A DNA stretch of 64,000 bases from assembly GCA_017430675.1 (NCBI GenBank), contig JAFRMM010000161.1, positions 1 through 64,000 of the forward strand. The letters are read 5' to 3'. The translations under genes were made by a program, and so were the position numbers. Shown here piece by piece: positions 40,308 through 52,187 of this stretch. The DNA comes from Prevotella sp. GTDB lineage: Bacteria > Bacteroidota > Bacteroidia > Bacteroidales > Bacteroidaceae. The first letter of the stretch is position 1, and each line of letters begins with the position of its first letter. The notes beneath the pieces were generated by a model. That model was given only the letters and a program-made list of their open reading frames with translations. It made no database searches and was not told where the DNA came from.

Positions 40308-42778
40308 ACCTTCTTTTTTCTGTTAAGCCATCTGAAGACAACTGGTTGTAGTACATAGGACAGGATCACTGCCGACAACAGTCCTACAAGTGTGGAGAAA
40401 CCTACGGAACGGATAGCAGGATGACGGGCCAGCAACATACTGCTGACCGTTACGATCAGTGTCACTGCACTGAGGAAGATCGCCGTCTTGTGGTAAGCCA
40501 GTTTCTTGTCGTTGTCATCAGTCAGACCGTTCATCACAAAAATACTATAATCCACACCGATACCGAAGATAAAGGTGGAGATGATAATACTGATGAGGTT
40601 GAACTTCACATCGAACAAGACCATTGCTCCCAGGACAATCATCCAACTCAGCAAGATGGGCAGGAACCCCAACACTGTATATTTGGCATTGAAATGGAAA
40701 CTGATGAGCAACACGATGAAAACGAAGAGCATCGAAAGCCATTGTAACACATTGAAGTCTTCGTTCATCTGCAACAGCGTGCCTGTCGTATAATAATAGG
40801 TATCTAAAACCAACAAGTTTGGTTGTGAGGCGATGGCATCGCAGATACGGTTATAGTCACTCTCACTGCTTCGCACGGAATCATTAGCACAGCGAACAGA
40901 TGTAAAGCACAGATAGTCACCATTATAGGTCTGTTCCATCATGGTTGACTGGTAGCCCCGAGGAATCAGTTCTGACTCATAAAGGGCATCTGGCTCATAG
41001 TCTGCTGCCACAGCCTGAAAGAAAGTCTCAAAGGCTTCTGGACGAAGGCCCGCCTGTGGGGCAGTCTCCCGAATCAATGCATGAACCTTTCCCTGACGCT
41101 CTTCCGTCCAATAATCCTTCCAGGCATCAATGCGTTCCTGTTGGACAGATTGGGACACAAAGACTTGGTTTGTATGAGTATAGTCTTTTACCAGCCCCAA
41201 TTTCTGAAGGGAATCAAGTTGACGGTCAAGCACAGAGAAGTTCTCAATAGCCTCTTCCATGGTCTTGCCCTGACTGGCAAAATACTTCTGTTTGTCTCCT
41301 GTATCAGAACGACTGTTACGCACCGTCGTTTTGTCACGGAGCAACTGTTCTGAGTATTCCGTCATCTCCTCCAGATAACCAAGATTATGCATATCGGCAT
41401 CGAAGCGGGTACCCCCTACAAAATAGGCTCCAATACAGATGGCCATCACCAGAAGTATCACAAAGACCAACGGTTTCTTACGATCGAATGGATAAGCATT
41501 GATCTTGTCTATGAACCTAAAGGAACGGGCATCTGTTTGCGATGGCAGTAACTGTGGTAAATAGGTTAGACTGAACCAGGTCGTACCAAAAATGGCAAAG
41601 GCTGCGAAAAGACCGAAATCCTGTAAGAGATCTGTCTTGATAAATATCAGTCCTGCAAAGGAGCCTATTGTCGTCAGACAACCTAACCAGACTGGTTTTA
41701 CCTGATCAAGCAACATCTGCTCCATATTCCCTACGTACTGATAATGAGTCAAGACATGAATCACATAACTCAGTGCGACCCCAAGGACTACTCCCCCAAT
41801 GCCAAGTGCCAACAACGAGAATTCTCCCTTTATCCAGTACATCATGGCAAGCCCGAAAAGAGTACCGAAAACGACTGGCAACAAAAGCAGCGGAATAGTA
41901 TCCCATCTACGGAAGGATACCAACAGGAATACCAGCACCAGAATCAATGCCCCTGTAATGGTGGTCGTCAGATCATGCTTAATCTGTGTGGAGTTATAGT
42001 AACCACTCGCCGGCGTTCCATGATAGGTAATACGAATCTGCGGATGGGTCTTAGTGAACTGCGCAATCTGTCCATTCAACAACTCGAACATCGCAGAACC
42101 CTGTCCTGTATTTGTAGAAGAGAAGTTGGGCGTGACAAATGCTATACAGACCGTTGAGTCTGGCACGAAGAAATGGCCGTCAACAGTCTTGTAGTTACCT
42201 CCGCCAGCACTCAGTAGGGGTAACAACTGCTCAGCCAGCACGTTGCGCATACCCAGCGGATCCATCTGGATCAGTTCAGGAAACATCTCACCGAACTCTC
42301 CTGTCAGGTCTTCACGGTTCTGCTGCATCTGGCGTACGAAATGCTCCCGTGTCAGCAGGGTATCGAAACGCACATAGGCTGAGGTGTCAATATAGGCAGG
42401 GAAATAACTACTCAGATAATCGACGCCATCTACCACCAGATCTTCCGGCAGACGGTAAAACACATCATTGATGGTCTGGGAGACAGAGTCGCATAACAAA
42501 AGAGTATCTACAAATGCATCACATGCTTCAATCAGGTTCTCCGTTCCTTCACCCTCAAATAACAGGAATACTTTATCCTTAATCTTCAGATCGGCAAAGG
42601 CCAGTTTTGTCGTACCGTCCTCGTTTTTAGATGACGGCATCAATTTGTTGATGTCCTCCTCCAGATGTATCTGCGTTGCAAAATATCCGAAGAAGACAAA
42701 CAACGCTAACATCGATGACCAACAGACTGCACGATGTTTGCGAAAATAGAGGGAGAGCCTGACAAAGAACGTGGTCAT
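40304..42778 (-). CDS. MMPL/RND-family lipid exporter
   Basis: An 824-residue inner-membrane transporter with two repeats. Each has an N-terminal helix, a periplasmic domain and about five helices (TTTITGALILVLVFLLVSF with KGEFSLLALGIGGVVLGV in the first half; IIISTFIFGIGVDYSIF in the second). GIGVDYSIF is a conserved MMPL feature with an Asp in the membrane. MMPL proteins export lipids and polyketide-like compounds. Here it probably takes the ACP-derived lipid across or out of the inner membrane to the LolA-like protein. Confidence 0.88.
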   Translation of the reverse strand: MTTFFVRLSLYFRKHRAVCWSSMLALFVFFGYFATQIHLEEDINKLMPSSKNEDGTTKLAFADLKIKDKVFLLFEGEGTENLIEACDAFVDTLLLCDSVSQTINDVFYRLPEDLVVDGVDYLSSYFPAYIDTSAYVRFDTLLTREHFVRQMQQNREDLTGEFGEMFPELIQMDPLGMRNVLAEQLLPLLSAGGGNYKTVDGHFFVPDSTVCIAFVTPNFSSTNTGQGSAMFELLNGQIAQFTKTHPQIRITYHGTPASGYYNSTQIKHDLTTTITGALILVLVFLLVSFRRWDTIPLLLLPVVFGTLFGLAMMYWIKGEFSLLALGIGGVVLGVALSYVIHVLTHYQYVGNMEQMLLDQVKPVWLGCLTTIGSFAGLIFIKTDLLQDFGLFAAFAIFGTTWFSLTYLPQLLPSQTDARSFRFIDKINAYPFDRKKPLVFVILLVMAICIGAYFVGGTRFDADMHNLGYLEEMTEYSEQLLRDKTTVRNSRSDTGDKQKYFASQGKTMEEAIENFSVLDRQLDSLQKLGLVKDYTHTNQVFVSQSVQQERIDAWKDYWTEERQGKVHALIRETAPQAGLRPEAFETFFQAVAADYEPDALYESELIPRGYQSTMMEQTYNGDYLCFTSVRCANDSVRSSESDYNRICDAIASQPNLLVLDTYYYTTGTLLQMNEDFNVLQWLSMLFVFIVLLISFHFNAKYTVLGFLPILLSWMIVLGAMVLFDVKFNLISIIISTFIFGIGVDYSIFVMNGLTDDNDKKLAYHKTAIFLSAVTLIVTVSSMLLARHPAIRSVGFSTLVGLLSAVILSYVLQPVVFRWLNRKKKV

Positions 42779-43020
42779 TGCGGCAGATGCTGCTCGATGT
42801 AGTCGTACAGGTTCGTAAAGGTTTGGATCTGTTGCAGGTCGCTCACAGGAATTGTGATCTTATAAGTCATCTGCACCATGGCGATCAAATCAACAAGATT
42901 GATACTGTCGAGTTGAAGTGTTTCTTTCAAGGAAGCATCTGGAGCGAATTCACTCTCTTCTACTTCAAATTCTTCTGCAAGCATGGAATTAACCTGCTTA
43001 ATAATGTCATCACGTGTCAT
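42775..43020 (-). CDS. Acyl carrier protein
   Basis: An 81-residue carrier with LQLDSINLVDL around Ser39, the attachment point for 4'-phosphopantetheine. The helical pattern is normal for ACPs (DDIIKQVNSMLAEEFEVEE; LYDYIEQHL). It is not the housekeeping ACP, which normally sits next to fabF. It lies directly after the ketosynthase and overlaps the MMPL gene by 4 bp, so it is a dedicated carrier for this pathway. Confidence 0.9.
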   Translation of the reverse strand: MTRDDIIKQVNSMLAEEFEVEESEFAPDASLKETLQLDSINLVDLIAMVQMTYKITIPVSDLQQIQTFTNLYDYIEQHLPQ

Positions 43021-43033
43021 AATTTTTTTTGTT

Positions 43034-44257
43034 TTATAAGTTTTTTACTATTAATGTTGAATTCGTCCCACCAAAGCCAAAAGAATTGCTGAGGAATGTA
43101 TCGAAATGTGCTTCTATGGTCTCTGGAATCACATTGATACATGCTGTTTCCTCATCAGGTGCCATAAAATTGAGGTTACCGGCAATGAAGTCGTTCTTCA
43201 TCATCAGCAAAGAGTAGATAATCTCACTGGCTCCTGCCATCCACATCTCATGGCCCGTCTGACCTTTGGTAGATGTCACAGGCACACGATAGTCACCGAA
43301 GATCTGAGCAATGGCCTGTGCCTCGCGGCTGTCACCTATCTTCGTCGAGGTGGCATGGGCATTCACATAGCCGATTTCCTTAGGAGATATCGTACACTGC
43401 TTCAGACAGAGTTCAAGCGAGCGGGCTGGTCCTGCCACATTTGGCGTAGATATATGATCACCATTTCCTGAGAAGCCCCAACTGATAATCTCACCCAAAA
43501 TGGGAGCACCTCGCTTCACGGCACTCTCATAACTCTCAAGGATCAGTGTTGCTGCGCCGCCGCCAGGAACCAGACCATTGCGGTCTCGGTCAAACGGACG
43601 GCTGGCCTTAGTGGCATCGTTATCTTCGCGCAGGGCAAACGACTGAATACCATCAAAAGAGGCTACACCATACATGTTCGCCTCCTGGGCACCGCCGCAG
43701 ACCACACAGTCTTGCAGTCCGTTACGGATCAGCAATGATGCTAACCCTACTGCCTGTGAACCTGATGCACAGGCTGCCGATGCGGTCAGATTGATTCCTT
43801 TCAGATGAAACAGGCAGGCCAGATTCATGGTCACCGTCGAGTTCATTGACTGGAAAATGGCACCACTGCCACAGGCTGCCGTACTGCCATATTCACGGAA
43901 TTTGTCCAGTGCACGCATCGTAGCCTCAGCCACAGAATCGTTACCATAGATAATGCCCACCTCATGGGTATCAATATAGTCCTGATCCAATTGAGCACTT
44001 ACCAACGCATCCTTAGTTGCCATATAGGCGTATTGTGCCTCCTCTGGCATAAACTGTCGGAAGTTACGGTTTACGAAAGGCTTTAAATCAGGTTTAGGCA
44101 CATCAGCACAATATGGAGAACGGAATCCAACATCCTTTCGCTCCTGGCTGAAGACAATACCGCTTTTCCCATCATACAGGGACTGACGTACCTCGTCAAG
44201 TGTCGTACCAAGACATGACCAGATGCCCATCCCAGTTATCACTACTCTTTGTTCCAT
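43034..44257 (-). CDS. Beta-ketoacyl-ACP synthase (KAS I/II type)
   Basis: A 407-residue ketosynthase. The triad is intact: Cys163 in TASAACASGSQA, His301 in NAHATST, His336 in GQTGHEMWMAGA. The N-terminus RVVITGMGIWSCLG and the C-terminal NSFGFGGTNSTL fit KAS I/II. It would elongate an acyl chain on the adjacent ACP. No ketoreductase or dehydratase lies in the operon, so either housekeeping enzymes supply those steps or a single condensation takes place. Confidence 0.9.
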   Translation of the reverse strand: MEQRVVITGMGIWSCLGTTLDEVRQSLYDGKSGIVFSQERKDVGFRSPYCADVPKPDLKPFVNRNFRQFMPEEAQYAYMATKDALVSAQLDQDYIDTHEVGIIYGNDSVAEATMRALDKFREYGSTAACGSGAIFQSMNSTVTMNLACLFHLKGINLTASAACASGSQAVGLASLLIRNGLQDCVVCGGAQEANMYGVASFDGIQSFALREDNDATKASRPFDRDRNGLVPGGGAATLILESYESAVKRGAPILGEIISWGFSGNGDHISTPNVAGPARSLELCLKQCTISPKEIGYVNAHATSTKIGDSREAQAIAQIFGDYRVPVTSTKGQTGHEMWMAGASEIIYSLLMMKNDFIAGNLNFMAPDEETACINVIPETIEAHFDTFLSNSFGFGGTNSTLIVKNL

Positions 44258-44261
44258 AGTT

Positions 44262-45395
44262 CTATATATTCTTTTTATAACATCTTCTGCGTTTCACATA
44301 TTGTGGTTTCAACGGTTTCCACTGGGTCAGTTCCCGCACATTATCCTCCAATTGCGGTCCTGTCTCTGCCCATTTGAATCCGTATTTGTTGTATATAGGA
44401 ATCAAATCATCAAAAAACAAGGCATTGACTCCAAGTCCCTGATAGTCGGGACGTACGGCCACGAGCAACATCTCGGCATTATCCTCACGCTTCCATCGTA
44501 ACGCTTTTAAGATATAATACCATCCAAAAGGCCAAAGACGACCTTTTGCCTTTCTCATGGCCTGTGTCAGACTACCCATCGTAATGGCAGCACCCACCAC
44601 ATCGTCTTTATCGTTCACAATAAATGGCATCAACTGCTTGTCAATCAACTTCAGATACCTGTTCAGGAAATTGTCTCTCTGCTCATCCGACAGTTCAGAG
44701 AATCCAAAGATCGGTTGATAGGCATCATTCAGGAGGTTGAAAACCTTCTTGCCATAACCGTTTTTGTTTATCTCCCTATTACTCAACTTAATGACCCTCA
44801 ACCCCATTTGCTCCTTGACATACTGAGCCACACGGGCATACTTGGCAGGAACCTCTTCTGGAATCCTGATGTGTATCTGCACCCAATCAACTTCCTTCCC
44901 GAAGCCTAGTGCTTCCATGTGGCGAGGGTAATATTCTGGATTATAGATGGTATTCATTGAGCCGGGTAGATGGAAATCTTCCACCAGCATACCTTCTTTG
45001 TCAAAATCTGTAATACCCAACGGTCCCTGCATGACATCCATGCCAAAAGACTTTCCCCATTGCTCCACGGCATTAAGCAATGCCTCTGATACAGCAGGGT
45101 CGTCAATAAATTCCAACATAGCGAAACGAACACTATTAACATTCCACTTTTTGTTGGAACGCCGGTTAATAATACCGACTATCCGACCCACAGGGATGTT
45201 GTCACGATATGCTATAAAAGGCTGGATGTTGGAAAACTCCAATCCTGGATTTGTTTTACGGGAAAACAGAGCACGTATGTCACTCTCTAAATCAGGAACA
45301 TACTGTTGACAATGATGATAGATATTATCCACGACATGGATAAACTCACACATCTGCTTGGATGTCATCACTGCAAGAACATCTACGTTGCTCAT
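44262..45395 (-). CDS. GNAT-like N-acyltransferase
   Basis: A 377-residue protein of a long GNAT-type family seen in Bacteroidetes. The N-terminal part (MSNVDVLAVMTSKQMCEF; FIAYRDNIPVGRIVGIINR) and the C-terminal core (LLVAVRPDYQGLGVNALFFDDL) carry the beta-strand and the pyrophosphate loop (RPDYQGLGVNA) where acyl-CoA or acyl-ACP binds. It sits 4 bp upstream of the ketosynthase. In this setting it may transfer an acyl chain from the ACP to an amine. I recall that bacterial ceramide synthase is also GNAT-like; whether this protein belongs to that group is untested. Confidence 0.72.
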   Translation of the reverse strand: MSNVDVLAVMTSKQMCEFIHVVDNIYHHCQQYVPDLESDIRALFSRKTNPGLEFSNIQPFIAYRDNIPVGRIVGIINRRSNKKWNVNSVRFAMLEFIDDPAVSEALLNAVEQWGKSFGMDVMQGPLGITDFDKEGMLVEDFHLPGSMNTIYNPEYYPRHMEALGFGKEVDWVQIHIRIPEEVPAKYARVAQYVKEQMGLRVIKLSNREINKNGYGKKVFNLLNDAYQPIFGFSELSDEQRDNFLNRYLKLIDKQLMPFIVNDKDDVVGAAITMGSLTQAMRKAKGRLWPFGWYYILKALRWKREDNAEMLLVAVRPDYQGLGVNALFFDDLIPIYNKYGFKWAETGPQLEDNVRELTQWKPLKPQYVKRRRCYKKNI

Positions 45396-45397
45396 CG

Positions 45398-46294
45398 TTA
45401 CATCTTCTTATGTTCTATCCGATATGCCATCGGTGTCATCCCTGCCTGTTCACGGAAGTACTGGCCGAAAAATGAAGAATTAGGAAAACCCAGACGGTTG
45501 GATATCTCTTTCACACTTAGATCCGTGTCCTTCAGAAGCATGTAGCAATCTTCCATCACACTCTCCGTAATCCAGCGCATCGGATTCTTTGCGCTCACCT
45601 TCTTGCATACCATTGAGAGGTATTTAGGTGTAATATTCAAACTGCTGGCATAGAAAGATACCCGCTGACGCTTCCGTGTCTGGCTACCTATCAGTTGTAG
45701 AAACTGATTGAATATTTCTTTATCCCGTATCGTCGAGACCTCATTGTCAGTCAATACTTTTTTGTCTTTGACCAATTCGCCACAAATCATCAGGAACATC
45801 GTGCGTAAGAATGACAGGAGTATCTCATGATAGAACAACGGCAGTTCACTTTCCTTGAAGATGGAACGCGTATAGCCTCCCATGGATTCTATCCATCCGG
45901 TTTCTTCGACAACATATATCTCCTTCATGTACATCGCCTCATTCCAGACATTGATCTGGTTACCAAGGACAGATCTCAGCATCTTATCAGATACAAGCAG
46001 TGCCGTAGCATCCACATCGGTACTCATCAGCATGGGCTGAATCAGTTTTCCTGTAGGGATCAGCAGCAACTGGCCTGGCTTCACTTTAATCTGCCGACTT
46101 CCGCCGACTTCAACTAATATACGACCAGCGCGACAATAGACTATGGTGTTGTACGACAATCTTACAGTAGAAAGATTCGTCACATTTCGCAGATTATCGA
46201 GAAACAAGACATCATCCTCTATTGCATGCAGTGCTTCTACACTGGAGACATCCACTTTGTTGCCGACTTTTGTAATCATTCTAATGCTTGTCAT
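45398..46294 (-). CDS. AraC-family transcriptional regulator
   Basis: A 298-residue protein. The N-terminal cupin-like sensing region (LSYNTIVYCRAGRILVEVGG; KPGQLLLIPTGKLIQ) and the C-terminal AraC HTH pair (about 200-298; LSVKEISNRLGFPNSSFFGQYFRE) are both complete. It is the first gene of the 12-gene lipid unit, 2 bp before the GNAT gene, and probably controls it as well as itself. The promoter TAATTTTG is at 46318-46325. The effector is unknown. Confidence 0.9.
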   Translation of the reverse strand: MTSIRMITKVGNKVDVSSVEALHAIEDDVLFLDNLRNVTNLSTVRLSYNTIVYCRAGRILVEVGGSRQIKVKPGQLLLIPTGKLIQPMLMSTDVDATALLVSDKMLRSVLGNQINVWNEAMYMKEIYVVEETGWIESMGGYTRSIFKESELPLFYHEILLSFLRTMFLMICGELVKDKKVLTDNEVSTIRDKEIFNQFLQLIGSQTRKRQRVSFYASSLNITPKYLSMVCKKVSAKNPMRWITESVMEDCYMLLKDTDLSVKEISNRLGFPNSSFFGQYFREQAGMTPMAYRIEHKKM

Positions 46295-46317
46295 ACCGCA
46301 TTCTTACATTTTGGCTG

Positions 46318-46325
46318 CAAAATTA
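46318..46325 (-). promoter_or_regulatory. -7 box TAATTTTG for the 12-gene lipid operon
   Basis: Minus-strand TAATTTTG, 24 bp before the AraC gene ATG. No other promoter-like box is evident in the tight downstream junctions. Confidence 0.6.
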
Positions 46326-46412
46326 GACATTTTTATTCGATAATCAACGTTCTTTTTTTCGAAAATTACGTTCATTTCATCTCATATAGAAGAAAATGGA
46401 CATAATACAAGT

Positions 46413-46441
46413 AAAAAGGAGTACTATTTATACTCCTTTTT
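46413..46441. terminator. Bidirectional hairpin terminator
   Basis: A perfect 11-bp stem (AAAAAGGAGTA / TACTCCTTTTT) with a 7-nt loop, T-rich in both directions. On the minus strand it ends the secreted protein gene at 46462. Confidence 0.88.
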
Positions 46442-46461
46442 ACCCCTTAAAAAGCGTTATT

Positions 46462-46932
46462 TTATTCAGACATATCGCTGGGGATTACGGAAAATGTCAA
46501 TTTCTCATAACCCTCAAAATCGTCAAACTGAATCTGGAAGTTGGCATATTGGTAGTAATTGCCACCAGTATTATGCGTATCCTTGATGGAGTTGCTCTTA
46601 GCCAACGCATTCAGAATCTTGTTATAGATAATCTTGTCATTGTTATCATCAGCAATCTGGATGGCCATCGAGGTAACATATCCGTTCTCCACCTTATAAG
46701 TATAATCACCTGATGCATACAGTTGAAAACTTTCAGTCTCCAATATCGTTTCAAGTTCACCTACAGCAGCCTGTAAGTCCTCAAGCGTGCTGTTTACGTA
46801 ATTAATGGGTTCCAAATTAGCATCCAACTTGATATAAGTGGTGTCAACTTCATTGGTGACGTTGGTTTCCTCTGCAGACATCATATTCGTACCCGTCAGC
46901 AGCATCATGCTGACAAGTATCATTTTCTTCAT
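46462..46932 (-). CDS. Small secreted protein of unknown function
   Basis: A 156-residue exported protein starting MKKMILVSMMLLTGTNMMSA, a signal peptide with a predicted cut near residue 20; upstream ATGs at 46941 and 46950 are alternatives. The mature part is acidic and Asn/Thr-rich (YIKLDANLEPINYVNSTLED; YKVENGYVTSMAIQIADDNND). It ends IPSDMSE. I do not recognise the family. It has its own TATCTTTG promoter and a terminator, so it is a single-gene unit. Confidence 0.65.
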   Translation of the reverse strand: MKKMILVSMMLLTGTNMMSAEETNVTNEVDTTYIKLDANLEPINYVNSTLEDLQAAVGELETILETESFQLYASGDYTYKVENGYVTSMAIQIADDNNDKIIYNKILNALAKSNSIKDTHNTGGNYYQYANFQIQFDDFEGYEKLTFSVIPSDMSE

Positions 46933-47007
46933 AGTTTTCATCTCTTTCATCTCTTATAATAAAACTTCCTGTCCTGATCTATTTCCAGACCTTCTCCTAT
47001 TCGTTTG

Positions 47008-47015
47008 CAAAGATA
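47008..47015 (-). promoter_or_regulatory. -7 box TATCTTTG for the small secreted protein
   Basis: Minus-strand TATCTTTG, 76 bp before ATG 46932. Confidence 0.55.
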
Positions 47016-47066
47016 GCGATTTATAAGTTCACAACCAACACTTTTTGGTAAAAAATTCAAAAAAAA

Positions 47067-47110
47067 ACCGCTTACGGTGTTCTTTTTGACAAAAGTCAAC
47101 CGTAAACGGT
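47067..47110 (-). terminator. Terminator of the beta-galactosidase gene
   Basis: Arms ACCGCTTACGGT and ACCGTAAACGGT pair at 11 of 12 positions. The minus strand continues with a run of nine T residues. It stands 34 bp past the stop at 47144. Confidence 0.88.
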
Positions 47111-47143
47111 AACAGTTTGCTAACCAAATGGGCAAGAAACAGA

Positions 47144-50308
<3,165 letters not shown>

Positions 50309-50343
50309 TTACGAATATAGCAAGTATTTTCAGGAAAAAGATA

Positions 50344-50351
50344 TACCTTTG
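50344..50351 (+). promoter_or_regulatory. -7 box TACCTTTG for the DUF6057-like gene
   Basis: TACCTTTG lies 22 bp before ATG 50373, divergent from the beta-galactosidase promoter 44 bp away. Confidence 0.65.
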
Positions 50352-50372
50352 CTGCAATTTTACTAACGTTCG

Positions 50373-52187
50373 ATGAAAAGATTAATACCAATCTTGCCAT
50401 GGCTGGGAGCCCTGTCGCTCATCGCCTTTGTACTGCTTTACTACGAGTCAAACCTGCTCTGGAAGGTGCAGCAGTTCAACTTGTTTCTCGACACACCACT
50501 CTTTTTTCGCCAACAGATGCTTGTGTCAGGGGGATTCCTTTCGTATATCAGTTGTTACTTCACACAGTTCTTCTTTCATCCTTGGCTGGGAGTTATGATG
50601 CTCTGCGGCTGGTGGTTGCTGCTAATGTGGCTCACCAAACGCACTTTCCGCCTCTCTGATCGCTGGACTGTATTGGCTCTGATTCCCGTGGCCATCATGC
50701 TCGTGGCAGACATGGGCTTGGGCTATTGGCACTACTTCATGAAACTGCAAGGCTATTTTTATGTGTCCACCATCGGCACCACTGCTGCCGTTGCCCTGCT
50801 GTGGGCGTTCCGTGCGCTGCCACGGAAACTGTGGCTTCGTATCATATTTTTACTTGTGGCTACGACCATAGGCTATCCACTCCTAGGCATCTATGCTTTG
50901 GCAGCCATCCTGCTGATGAGCATCTGGACATGGAATCTATCCAACAACCATACGCAGAACACCATCCTGTCAACCGTCACCCTGCTCAGCATCGTGACCA
51001 TCCCCCTGCTCTATTACCGCTATATCTATTACCAGACATTCCTCGGGGATATCTGGACTACAGCCCTTCCCACATTCAATGTCGTGGAATCGTTTCCACT
51101 TAACTACACACCCTATTGTCTGTTGGGACTGTACTTCCTGGTGATAGTTATCTTCCACAAGGAGAATCAGGTAAAAAGACCACTTGATTCTATCCAAGAT
51201 TATGGACCTGCACCTCTGCTTCTCATTGCCGTCCTCATCGCCATTGTCTGGTACTTCTGGTATAAGGACGACAACTTCCATCACGAACTTGCCATGCAGC
51301 ACTGTATTGAGATTACTGACTGGGAGGGTGTGATCCGTGAAACCCAGCAGGTGGAAGAGCCCACCCATGCTATTGTCATGATGCACAACCTCGCCCTGAT
51401 GAAACTGGGACGCCAACTCGACGAGATGTACAATTTCCCCAGAGCGTCGAAGAAGAGCAACACGCCACTCTCCGTCAATATGGTTTATCACGTATTCAGC
51501 CACATGTTCTACTATCACTATGGCTTACTTAACAACTGTCATCGCGTTGTGATGGAAAATGGTGTTGAATACGGTTGGCACGTGGAGTCGCTGGAGTACA
51601 TGGCCCGCTGTTCACTGCTCAGCGGCGAGACCCAGGTAGCCCAGAAGGCCCTGAATCAACTTCGTCATACCCCGTATCACGGTAAGTGGGCTGATGCCGT
51701 ACAACAGTTAGTGGATCACCCCGAACAGATAGTCAAAGCCCGTGAGACAGGACCCGTCACCAGCATGATGCACTACGACAACGCACTGAGCATCGAGGGC
51801 GGCGACGTAGAGAGAAACATTATGTCACTACTTGCCGAACAGGATGCCGACGATCCCTATTTCCAGGAGCAAGCCGTCCTGGGCGCACTCTGGATGAAGG
51901 ACCAGCAGAAGTTTTGGAAACGGTTTAACCATTATGCCGAACTACTTCCCAACACCCCCATGCCCCGCATTTTCCAGGAGGGAGCCTATCTCTTCGGGAA
52001 AATAACAAACAGGGCAGAACTCGACTATTTGCCCTTTGACAAAAGCGTCATAGATACATACAACGCATTTATGAACGACGCATTGAAATACAACAATCAG
52101 AATATAGACGTCGCACGCGACGGTCTATATTCTGATTACGGGAACACCTATTATTATGAGTATTACTTCGTGAACGACTCGCATTAA
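50373..52187 (+). CDS. Large polytopic membrane protein (DUF6057-like)
   Basis: A 604-residue protein. About ten hydrophobic segments fill the first 300 residues (ILPWLGALSLIAFVLLYYES; GVMMLCGWWLLLMWL; LLLIAVLIAIVWYFWYK). The second half is soluble and helical, with TPR-like features (CSLLSGETQVAQKALNQL) and acidic residues. I think it belongs to the DUF6057 group of Bacteroidetes, but that is from memory of the pattern. Its function is unknown. A strong 15+4-bp hairpin at 52095-52137 lies within its last 30 codons, and its stop overlaps the stop of the convergent DUF1015 gene. Confidence 0.7.
   Translation: MKRLIPILPWLGALSLIAFVLLYYESNLLWKVQQFNLFLDTPLFFRQQMLVSGGFLSYISCYFTQFFFHPWLGVMMLCGWWLLLMWLTKRTFRLSDRWTVLALIPVAIMLVADMGLGYWHYFMKLQGYFYVSTIGTTAAVALLWAFRALPRKLWLRIIFLLVATTIGYPLLGIYALAAILLMSIWTWNLSNNHTQNTILSTVTLLSIVTIPLLYYRYIYYQTFLGDIWTTALPTFNVVESFPLNYTPYCLLGLYFLVIVIFHKENQVKRPLDSIQDYGPAPLLLIAVLIAIVWYFWYKDDNFHHELAMQHCIEITDWEGVIRETQQVEEPTHAIVMMHNLALMKLGRQLDEMYNFPRASKKSNTPLSVNMVYHVFSHMFYYHYGLLNNCHRVVMENGVEYGWHVESLEYMARCSLLSGETQVAQKALNQLRHTPYHGKWADAVQQLVDHPEQIVKARETGPVTSMMHYDNALSIEGGDVERNIMSLLAEQDADDPYFQEQAVLGALWMKDQQKFWKRFNHYAELLPNTPMPRIFQEGAYLFGKITNRAELDYLPFDKSVIDTYNAFMNDALKYNNQNIDVARDGLYSDYGNTYYYEYYFVNDSH
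52095..52137 (-). terminator. Hairpin inside the 3' end of the membrane protein gene, likely terminator for DUF1015
   Basis: A perfect 15-bp stem (52095-52109 with 52123-52137) plus 4 more pairs after one bulge encloses a 4-nt loop. On the minus strand it lies 47 bp past the DUF1015 stop and is followed by GTTGTATTTC. Confidence 0.6.

Noticed and set aside
38304..46294. Aryl polyene or flexirubin biosynthetic cluster
   Set aside because: ACP, ketosynthase, MMPL and LolA-like parts fit, but AMP ligase, ammonia lyase, dehydratase, ketoreductase and acyl-lipid transferase genes are missing.
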